Shown: piece after piece, positions 56,414 to 64,000 of the stretch | Layout: every line of letters begins with the position of its first letter | Position numbering within the stretch: the stretch's first letter is position 1 | Source: Cryptomeria japonica | Taxonomy: Eukaryota > Streptophyta > Pinopsida > Cupressales > Cupressaceae | Assembly (NCBI RefSeq): GCF_030272615.1 | Contig: NC_081413.1 | Coordinates: 605,180,709-605,244,708 of the forward strand | DNA: 64,000 nucleotides | Direction: 5' to 3' | The notes under the pieces: generated by a model | Told to the model about the DNA's origin: nothing | What the model saw: only the letters and a program-made list of their open reading frames with translations | Database searches by the model: none | Program-made: the position numbers and the translations under genes

Positions 56414-57412
56414 TTATTTTGAAAATTCTTGCTTTATCTCGCTTACTTGTTCTTTTCCCTTCTCATTAGATCCTTTATTGTTCTCTAGTATAGTCTTGCT
56501 TCTACAAAATTTTGCAATATGCCCAATCTTGTTAAATGCATAAGAAGTTACATTATTCCTCTGAATAGCTTTTCCATATCCTTGACCAGTTTGCATTCTG
56601 CATTGATTAGATAAATGTCCAAATCTACCACAAACATAGCATTTCACATTCATTTTGCAATTGTCTGAGTTATGACCATTGACCAGTGGGTAAATTTGTA
56701 TTATGATTATTTCTAAATCTGCACTGATTTTCTCTATGACCAAGCTTGTTGCAATTAAAACATTTCCCATTAAATTTATAAGCATTAGGTTGTCTTACTG
56801 GTTTGTTGTGATTTTGATTGTTTGCAGTCCCAAATATTTCTCCATGTTCAAATCCAAGTCCAACTATATCTCCATCAGGTTTCTGTCTTTTCATCATGTC
56901 ATCAAGCCTTTCTTTACTTTTCTTGAATTTGTCTTTGTATTCCTTTGCTGTGATCAATTCATTTTCTAGAATCCCAACTTGTCTCATAACCTCCCCTTTA
57001 TCATGTTGCATGTGAATCAGATTTGTCTTTAGCATATCATTTTCATGAAAAAGTCTCAGATTTTCATTTGCTCCATCATTAAGTCTCCTAGTCAAGTCTT
57101 CTTCATTCTTCTTCCTATCTTCAATATCCTTACATAGCCTCATGGTTAGATCTTTCATTTCATTCTTCATGTTACTATTCTCTTATCTCAACTTTTTTCC
57201 AATATCTCTAAGAGTTTCCTTTTCATCATCTTGTTTCTACATTTTCTCATGAAGTTCCTTCCTCTTGTTTTGTGCTATAACCAGGTTCTCCTAAAGTCCT
57301 TTAATGAATTCCTGGGCATTCCTCAAATCATCTTCAAGTTTAATATTCTTCAATTTTTTTGCATCAAAATCTTCAAGAGCTCCTTCCAACTGTTTTCTCA
57401 AATTCTCCACCG
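56414..57412 (-). pseudogene. Element C ORF1: coiled coil with zinc knuckles
   Basis: Homologue of element B ORF1. The start codon appears to be lost (GTG at the place of the B ATG, VENLRKQLEGALEDFDAKK). Coiled-coil text: NDGANENLRLFHENDML, VMRQVGILENELITAKE, KSKERLDDMMKRQKPDG, then GLGFEHGE. Knuckles: CFNCNKLGHRENQC intact; a second one damaged (GHNSDNC only); CYVCGRFGHLSNQC intact; a fourth missing both leading Cys (SYAFNKIGHIAKFC). In-frame stops include TAG at 57237-57239, the same codon position as the TAG in element B. Frame shifts between 56670 and 56785. Confidence 0.78.
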
Positions 57413-57481
57413 GTACGGGTTTCAGAATCTTCCTCAAGCTATTAGGATTTTGCAAATAGAGGACCAAGCTCTGATACCAAT

Positions 57482-58297
57482 TGTTAGATGCAATGATAGT
57501 CCCAAAGACACTCAAAGCGGGGGGGTGAATTAGTGTCTAACCAGTTAATGAAATATTTGAACTTATTTATAACTTTGCAACTCAAATTAATGTACCGGTA
57601 AACAAGTAATAATGCAGTAATGAGAAATAACAGAGACATCATAAGTGCACACCATAACACAAGATATTTTGGTGAGAAAACCTGGTAAGGGAAAAACCTT
57701 GGTAGGATTTGTGACCCACAATATTTACTCACTGGCCAATATGAATAAATATTACTTACAATAGGGGCCTGCACATGCAGGAAGGCCAACAACCTAGAGC
57801 TCACTACTCAGTGGAAGAGTCTCACTGACTACAAAATGGATAATTAAATCCAAGATAATGTACTGCTCAAAATAGCATCTTCAATGCTTTGTTCAATACC
57901 GGTTTAAGCTCAGTCAAAAACCTTAACCAAAAACCTCTCCTATCTTCACTTGTTACAAAATCCTTTTACTATCTTCTATGATCTATTACATAATCGCCTC
58001 TATTTCATATTCTATATCAAAATGACCTATAAGATCTCATACATATATGAGTCCTTACAATACATCATGTTGGCTTACAAATAATTAATTACATTACAAT
58101 ATACTTCACATAAACAAAACTTTGTCTCATGTCGTCCTGAGTGTCAGTATGCTTCATTGTTAGTGAATGAACTTGTTTTTCTTGCCAATGCCAGTAGATG
58201 ATGTCTGTATTGCTGGTGAACCTGTAGAATCCTATCACCGGCTGGTTACCATCAATGACAACATCAACCATTCTCATGTGAGTGTAGAATGCCAATA
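57482..58297 (-). repeat. Element C 5' LTR
   Basis: Adjoins the primer site on the minus strand. Ends are CATCTAACA (inner) and TATTGGCATTC (outer, where the partner has TGTTGGATTC). Confidence 0.9.
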
Positions 58298-59240
58298 GTT
58301 GTAGGCTGCAAGAAATGCAAATTATTCTCAGGAAGGCCTTGGTTAGTTGCTTTGCCATTAAGACTAGTAATCATAGGTGAACCCTTCAAGAAAAGGGGAT
58401 TAGATTTTATAGGTCCATTGAATCCTTCGTCAAGTGTGGGTTATACCCATATCCTCATAGCTATGGATTATTTTATGGAGTGGGTAGAAGCAGTCTCTAT
58501 CAGGAAGACCACTTGAGAAATTGTTTGTACCTTCTTGAAAGAAAATATCATGACTAGGTTTGGTGTACCCTAGAAAATTGTGACCAATAATGCCCCAAAT
58601 TTCTCTTCTCAAGAACTTAGCTTGTTTTGTTATGATCATGGAATTTACTTATCTCATTCTTCATGTTATTATCCATAAGGAAATAGCCAAGCCAAATCCA
58701 GCAATAAGAATCTGATTTCTATAATGCGAAAGTTGGTCACTGAGAATGCAAAGGATTGGCATAAATGGTTATATGAGGCATTACAGGATGACAAGACCTC
58801 ACCCAAAAGGGCCATAGGTATGAAACCATTCGGATTTGTATATGGAGTTGAAGCTCAATTGTCTTTACCTCTGGAATTATCATCTGCTAGGTTGCAGAAA
58901 GTAGTATAAGATGATTTCTTTCATAGTGCCTTGGAAAAGAGAATTTTGTACATTAGAAAAATTGAAGAGGAGAGACAAAAATTGGTAGACCACATCACTT
59001 CTCATCAGGAAAGGGTTAGGAAATTGTTTGATCGTAGAGTTAGACCACAACAATTCATGTTGGGAGATCAAGTTTTACTCTGGCACAAATGCAGAGAAAC
59101 AAAAGAAGATAATATGAAATTTGATTCTCTATGGGAAGTACCATTCAATATCACACAGGTATTGGGTACTAACTCATTCAAACTTGAATATCCTAATGGA
59201 GTTTCCCTGCCCCTATCTTATAATGGGTAGGATTTAAAGC
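58298..59240 (+). pseudogene. Gypsy integrase core and C-terminus, catalytic residues changed
   Basis: CKKCKLFSGRPW (zinc finger end), KRGLDFIGPLNPSSSVGYTH, ILIAMDYFMEWVEAVSIRKT with the first Asp, VTNNAPNFSSQE where the family has T-D-N, and GNSQAKSSNKNLI where the family has A-E-S. The altered codons are AAT at 58586-58588 and AAA at 58694-58696, exactly 36 codons apart as required for D,D(35)E. The enzyme would insert cDNA into the host genome; this copy cannot. The C-terminal part (DQVLLWHKCRETKEDNMKFD, SLWEVPFNITQVLGTNSFKL) is readable. No chromodomain seen. Stops at 58513, 58571 and 58675. Confidence 0.88.
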
Positions 59241-59418
59241 TGTATCAGTTGTAAGCAAATCTTTTTCTGCTCTGTACATAATGTTTTTTTGTGTTGTTTT
59301 TTTTTCTTGGTGAGTTTTTGTTGTGTTCAGACCTTTGTCCTTTCTACTTGCATATGAAACCAAAGACTCTAAGTTCCTTTTCTAGTCCTTTTCAGTCTCG
59401 GTCCCTAATCAGAGCTGA
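59241..59418 (+). other. 3' interior of the gypsy element before the LTR
   Basis: T-rich segment ending CTAATCAGAGCTGA immediately before the LTR. No clean polypurine tract is visible. Confidence 0.5.
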
Positions 59419-60198
59419 TGTTACCTTATTATTTATTTTGAACCAAATAATGTGTATTTAATTTTGTTTCCCTCTTTTGGTTTTCTCCGTCTTTAATAAT
59501 GCACCTTTTATTCCTTATCTTTCACCTTTTCTGTCCCATTGAACCTACTGGTTGAACTTGAGAATCGGTTCAAGGTTCAAGGTTCAACCGGTCCTCTTGC
59601 ACGGGTCGCGACTTTGTAATGTTATTTAGCAAGCAAGTGTGAATGTGTTAAGTCGGTCTTGAAATTGAACTTTGAACCATTTGCAAATCGGTCCAAGGTT
59701 CAAAGGTTTCCTTTACATTTGTTAAGGGTCTTCGCTCGTTTGCGGTGTTGTGTTGAGCCACAAATTGAGAGTTCTTTTGTTTTTCCTCAAATTGAACTTG
59801 AACCATTGAACTCATTGCGATTTGTTTCAAAGTTTAAAAGTTCATTCCAAGTTTGGCCCTGAGGAATTTAATAACACCGAAGGTGGCACGAAAAAAGGAA
59901 TATTCTCGGTATCTTATAATTTCAAATTCTAAATTTGGAAAGAAATTATGAAAGCATAAACCATTTGTGTGGAGTTGATGTGTAATTAAGAAAGTGTCAG
60001 GTTCCTATCAAATCATTGATTATCTCACAGGTTCGAATGAATCATTATGAGGCATGTATAGATGTTAATCAGTTATTTTCTCTTTTTTTTTAATATGTGA
60101 ATTATAAAAATTGTAAAAGTCGTAGCTGCTATTATTGAAGGAGCAAGAGATGTTGAAGATAAGTTTAGCTCCATTCTTTTGAGGGTTTCAAAGATTTA
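59419..60198 (+). repeat. LTR of the gypsy element, second copy
   Basis: Starts TGTTACCTTATTATTTA and parallels 35245-36025 throughout, including TTCAAGGTTCAACCGGTCC, GTCGGTCTT and CATTTGTTAAGGGTCTTC. Similarity does not end at the LTR edge but runs on into ORF1, so this LTR is shared by two head-to-tail units. Confidence 0.78.
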
Positions 60199-60339
60199 AT
60201 GGTGGTAACAGGTGAGCTTTTTATAATTTACCTCCACTGTGTTATTAAATCAGAAGGTCAGTCAGTGTAGGAGAAATATTTTGTTTTGGAATGGAATTCT
60301 CTCTTGTTTAGGAATTGTTTGATAAATGTAAAAGTGGCC

Positions 60340-61158
60340 ACAATGACGGCAACTTTTCCAAAAATTGGTCGCATATCATGCCTGGTTAGTATACTTCCAG
60401 AGTTGAGTGACACCTCTTTGGCCCAAGCTGACTTGGGAGATTTCTTAGAGAGAGCTAAAAACCCTCAGGAAGATTCAATGATGGAGAGGATAGTTAGAAG
60501 TGGCCTGATTGAAGTTCTTGCTTTTCCAACTATCCCTCCTTGTCCAGATTTAGTAATAGCATGCATGAAGAGATATGATGCTGATAGTAGGTGCATTAGA
60601 ACCAGCAGTGGTGAGGTCTTAGTGGAGATTAATAGAGAGACGGTAATGGCTGCAATGAGAATTCCTCATAAGGAGTCGTACAAAGACTGGTCAATTGGGA
60701 CCTCATATGCATTTTTCTTTGAGAAGAAATGCACATACAGAAGTGTTATTGCAAGGAATTGGTTTCTAAAGGTTCAAAAAGGGGAGTCACAGTTACCTAA
60801 GCCTCTTACTAGAGAACATTTCATCACAGAGGTACGAGATATTTTCATATTGTTAAATATACTTAAAGGGAACTCACACTCTTTCTATTGGGAGGATTGG
60901 ATGTACTTCTATATTCAGGTGTTCTTAGCTGGTGAGAAATACCTTGACTAGGCATAGGTTGTCGCTGAAACGATCCATGAGGGTTTGAGAAAGTTTGTTG
61001 GAATTTCTAGCTTGTACATGTCTTCATATTTATTTTATATATTGGCTTGTACCAGAGACTGGCAAGGCATGCATAATTAGCCTTGGGTAGACAACATGAA
61101 GATTTATGACTATTACCGTAGCATTTCACTAGATGAAATGATTTTTTTGCAGGAAGGC
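60340..61158 (+). pseudogene. Gypsy ORF1, second unit, N-terminal part
   Basis: Better preserved than its partner at 36258: MTATFPKIGRISCLVSILPE, LSDTSLAQADLGDFLERA, SMMERIVRSGLIEVLAF, PCPDLVIACMKRYDADSRC, GEVLVEINRETVMAAMRIPH, SYKDWSIGTSYAFFFEKK and LPKPLTREHFITEVRDIFI run open to a TAG at 60949. A likely start is the ATG at 60343 (MTATF). After two further stops the text continues to the insertion point of element E at 61159. Function unknown. Confidence 0.7.
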
Positions 61159-62280
61159 TGATGAATACTAAGAGGGGGGGTGAAATAGTATACTGAAAAT
61201 TTTTACCAAACACTTAAGAAATTTTACTACAGACTGGTATATCCCTTTAAATATTAAATCAATTAATACACAAACAAGCCAAATAGAAAATAAAGCATTC
61301 ACCCACAATAACACAATCACCATAACACAAGATATTTTGATGTGGAAACCCAAATGGGAAAAACCATGGTGAGTAAAACTCACAAGTCTACTATCTCCAG
61401 AATAGCAACCAGACCGGTTAAGGTCTTACAACATTCTTCACCAGAACAGATCCTATTAGGAATCCAGATCTTTGTTAGGAGATAAGTTTTGTTAAAGACC
61501 ACCCTGTTAATGGATTTTAGATCCAAAATTGTGAACCACCTTGTTAGAGGATTTTGAACAGGCTTAACTGAGCCTACCCGGTTAAGGGTTTCTAACTTAT
61601 TGAAGAGATTAGTAATAAACAAGTAAGTGGTCTAGAAATTAGCACATAATGATTAATTAGATCCTTGATTTCTCTCTGTTAATGCATTGTAGCATTACTT
61701 CAGTCTTCTATTTGATCTCTGTCGCAAGATACCTTTTCCATAAAAACCTAATCTTCTCTACAACACTTCACACACATACAAAACCCTAGACATGGTGTCA
61801 TCATATAGGAATCTGATTTCATGTCAATTCAATGAGATTAGACTACAATTTCCTAGTTACAATGCATCTAAACATAATTTGTAACATGGCACAGAATCAC
61901 TACCTCGGTGTTGGTGGATGATAAATCATCACACTTTACAAGTTTGTCGATTAACAAAATATAGTCTACCGATTACCGGTTTACAAACAAAGATTGGTAA
62001 ACTAGAACATAGTGTTCCAATCTTAAAAAGATTGGCTGTCATTTAGGGTCCTTGTACTGCTTGAAGTCCTCGTACCGCTTGAGGTCCTCAGTCATGCTTT
62101 GACCAGTAATCTCCTTCTGCAAACACTGATAGTCTTCAAAAAACAAAGACTATGCATACATTGGCATATAGTACCGGTTTGAATAATACATCACATACTA
62201 TCAGTTGAGAATAACTCATATAACAAATAAGTGTGTGTCCATCAATGACAATCACAACTAAACATCACCAAAATGCAACA
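61159..62280 (-). repeat. Element E 3' LTR
   Basis: 1,122 bp. On the minus strand it starts TGTTGCATTTTGGTGATG after the polypurine tract and ends TATTCATCA. It shares with the B and C LTRs the block GGTTTTTCCCA...GGGTTTCCACATCAAAATATCTTG. No partner LTR is in the window, so the outer end rests on the break in the gypsy ORF1. Confidence 0.75.
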
Positions 62281-62589
62281 ATCTCCCCCTTTGGTATTGA
62301 TGGAAACACTTAGGAAAACTTGACATCTAAGTGCTTTACAAAACAGAAATGATATAATCAAATTACTCCCCCTAAGCATATACACTACTCCCTTTGCCAA
62401 AATTACAAGCATGTACTACTTCTATTTGCATCAAATTTTCAATCAATACGACTCCCCCTTTGCCAACAATGACAAAGTAATGCAAACATGCTGTAGAGAT
62501 CTACCAAAAACTTATTGCATAACATGAAAATAGAGTATATGTTTATGACAATAATGAGTAAAAATTTTCAAAACTGAATTTAAAGTTTT

Positions 62590-64000
62590 TCATAAATTCC
62601 CTCATGTCTGTAGACCAAGTATCTACAAGTGAGGCAGCAATTTTACTCTGAGTCTTCATCTGGAATGCTAACTCCTCCATGGCATCAATAGTTCTCAATT
62701 ACCGAGTGACAATAATGGTGTCCATGTTCAAAAAGCACTTCTGAAGAATCTGTAATTTAGGTAACAAAAGCAACTGAAGCTCTGATAGATTTTGACTCTG
62801 CTTGTAGATCTCTGAATCAATCTTAGCAATTTGTTGCTTGTCAGCCTATACAGTCTGCCCATACACTATGAAAGAATCACATGGCACTTTGAATTTCACT
62901 ATATATTTCTTTAATTCCAATTGGATTTGACCCTTCTTCTTTAGAGCATCATCATAGAATAGATCGGGCTGGCAGATTTTGCTCAAAAGCATATGTCCTT
63001 CAGCCATTACCAGACTGATATCATATCTCTGATGGATCAACTTTTCTCTGTCTTCATTAAATTACTTCACCAATGCAACTTTGAGTGCCTTTGCATTCTT
63101 TTTCTCTGTAGTAGCCTGGGCAACATCTTCCAATGATTGTACTTGATCACCCACTACTGTGTATAGAAGTTTCAACTAGGCCAGTGAGGAATCGGTACCA
63201 GAAAGATTAGTATCGGGGACTAAGGTTGAAAGAGTATCAACATCAAGTTGAATAACATCTTTTTATTTATTCTTTCTTAGTTCCTCCAATATTTCTTGAG
63301 CAAGTTGAATACTTATAAGTAGTTCATTTTCATCTACTGATTTGGTAAGATAGGCAAGAGTCAATTCATTTGACCAGTGGGATCAACCTATTTGACTTGA
63401 ACTTAATCTCTGGTTGCCTTGGGTGTCTTGGAAGTCTATCCACCTTCCTTTTCTTTGATCTCCTCTTGTCTCTTCTTCTCCTTGGCCTCCTTGACGACCT
63501 TCTCTTTTTCCTCTTTCTCCTTCTCCAATTTCTCCTTCTTTGCCTTCTCCTTCTCCACTTTCTCCTTCTTCACTTTCTCTTTCTCTTCTTTTTCCTTCTC
63601 CGCTTTCTCCTTCTCCTCTTTCTCCTTCTCCACTTTCTCCTTTTCGACTTTCTCCTTCTCTCTTTTCTCTTTTTCAGCTTTTTCCTTCTCTATTGTCTCC
63701 TTCTTCGGTTTCTCCTTCTCTACTTTCTCCTTTTCCATTCTATCTTTCTCTGCTTTTTCCTTCTCCGCTTTCTCTTTTTCTGCTTTCTCTTTCTCTACTT
63801 TTTCCTTCTCTGGTTTAGTACCTTCAGCATCTAATGCATCCACATCAATAGGACCATTTTTCTCAGCTATTCTTTCTCCCTGATCATTGAAGGTTTCATC
63901 CAGTTTTGATTTTGATAGGTCAGGCTCTTGCTCAGCCTATCAATTTGCTTCAGATACCTTTTGCATCTTGACAACTTCTTGAGCCTGCAGATGAGTGTCT
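62590..64000 (-). pseudogene. Element E ORF2, partial, with charged repeat
   Basis: Entering from the right edge: LQAQEVVKMQKVSEAN, DETFNDQGERIAEKNGPIDV, then 21 repeats of E-K-E-K-x, then, after frameshifts, KKNAKALKVALV, REKLIHQRYDISLVMAEGHM, LLSKICQPDLFYDDALKKK, QQIAKIDSEIYKQSQNLSEL and MEELAFQMKTQSKIAASLVD. The position (just inside the 3' LTR), acidic-then-helical make-up and lack of enzyme motifs parallel ORF2 of B and C, but direct similarity is not obvious. Several stops are TAG or TGA. Confidence 0.6.
63496..63810 (-). repeat. 15-bp coding minisatellite, 21 units of EKEKx
   Basis: On the minus strand GAGAAGGAGAAAG-type units repeat in frame 21 times, encoding E-K-E-K followed by V, A, E, R, P, L or M. 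Consecutive units differ by silent and conservative changes, so the array is not brand new. Such alternating Glu/Lys sequence usually forms a long single alpha helix. Confidence 0.85.

Larger units (their letters stand above)
51769..58297 (-). mobile_element. Element C: second non-autonomous Sirevirus-like LTR element
   Basis: Lies antisense in the gypsy integrase, between KLV and the CKKC half of the zinc finger. Flanks GTTTT (51764-51768) and GTTGT (58298-58302) make a target-site duplication with one mismatch. LTRs 51769-52607 and 57482-58297. Minus-strand primer site TGGTATCAGAGC (plus 57468-57479) after an AT spacer; polypurine tract AAAGGGGGAGAT at the other end (52608-52621) and another near 52749. 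It encodes homologues of both ORFs of element B and likewise has no protease, RT or integrase. LTR sequence differs clearly from B apart from short conserved blocks, so B and C are different families of one group. Confidence 0.88.
35245..61158 (+). mobile_element. Tat/Ogre-like Ty3/gypsy element with nested insertions, partly tandem
   Basis: Order on the plus strand: LTR (35245), extra ORF1, [element B], ORF1 continued, gag, protease, RNase H, RT-RNase H, integrase start, [element C], integrase end, LTR (59419), ORF1 again, cut by element E at 61159. An extra ORF before gag is known from Ogre elements of the Tat lineage, and an additional RNase H is a Tat trait. Without B and C the first unit is about 11 kb to the second LTR. 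Removing B or C restores the reading across each junction. Coding parts carry many stops, so the element is inactive. Confidence 0.85.
61159..64000 (-). mobile_element. Element E: third Sirevirus-like LTR element, partial
   Basis: An LTR (61159-62280), polypurine tracts and the 3' half of the interior; the rest lies beyond the window. Three polypurine-type tracts appear on the minus strand (plus ATCTCCCCCTTTGG 62281, ACTCCCCCT 62365, ACTCCCCCTTTGCC 62451), the same spacing logic as in B and C. It has inserted into the second gypsy unit after AGGAAGGC; the first unit reads AGAAGGCTTTCC at the same place, so the right flank beyond the window should resume with a duplicated 5-mer (AAGGC expected). 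Confidence 0.78.

Noticed and set aside
63370-63883. Plus-strand Leu/Phe/Ser-rich open frames of up to 154 codons
   Set aside because: Antisense shadows of the GAGAAGGAGAAA coding repeat; every frame of such a repeat stays open.

Overview
This window reads as nuclear DNA of a seed plant with a very large, transposon-rich genome, most likely a conifer or other gymnosperm (inference). It is AT-rich, has multi-kilobase introns, carries degenerate interstitial TTTAGGG-like arrays, and consists mostly of nested, decayed LTR retrotransposons of the Ty1/copia and Ty3/gypsy superfamilies. I saw no intact host gene, no rRNA or tRNA gene, and nothing prokaryotic.

Layout. (1) 255-10497, minus strand: a broken malectin-like leucine-rich-repeat receptor kinase pseudogene. 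Its exons can be followed from signal peptide to kinase, including a 6-kb intron, but it has several frameshifts and has lost the kinase catalytic core. (2) 10500-13868: a G-patch-coding scrap (plus) abutting an internally deleted Ty1/copia element (minus). (3) 14560-24130: a degenerate telomere-like array split by a short non-LTR retroelement (14625-15096, about 20-bp target-site duplication) and by a complete 7.8-kb LTR element (15716-23490, TSD GGGTT). That element encodes only Gag and a protease-like segment, and carries repeated hairpin modules in its LTRs and leader. (4) 25280-29530: a decayed copia element (plus) interrupted by a 2.35-kb non-coding LTR element (26233-28581, TSD GTGGG). 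(5) 31340-35010: a minisatellite, then remnants of a multi-exon gene (minus) resembling plant Ptta/En-Spm transposase proteins. (6) 35245-61158: a Tat/Ogre-like Ty3/gypsy element (LTR, extra ORF1, gag, protease, RNase H, RT-RNase H, integrase, LTR, then ORF1 again). It contains two nested 6.5-6.7-kb elements, B (37232-43919, plus, TSD GGGAC) and C (51769-58297, minus, TSD GTTKT). (7) 61159-64000: an LTR and partial interior of a third related element, E (minus), cut by the window edge.

How it fits together. Elements B, C and probably E belong to a non-autonomous copia-type (Sirevirus-like) group. They have an initiator-Met-type primer binding site and repeated polypurine tracts. Their first ORF is a coiled coil followed by up to four zinc knuckles. 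Their second ORF is very long and of unknown function. They carry no protease, RT, RNase H or integrase, so they must have moved using enzymes supplied by other elements. The gypsy host element is dead: its stop codons are almost all TAG or TGA at sites expected to be Gln, Arg or Trp, and two of the three integrase catalytic residues are changed (Asp to Asn, Glu to Lys). That pattern fits decay through deamination of methylated cytosine. The 15716-23490 element is the youngest-looking of the large insertions and is another partial coder that would depend on helper enzymes.

All identifications were made by reading the sequence and recalling family motifs; no database search was possible.
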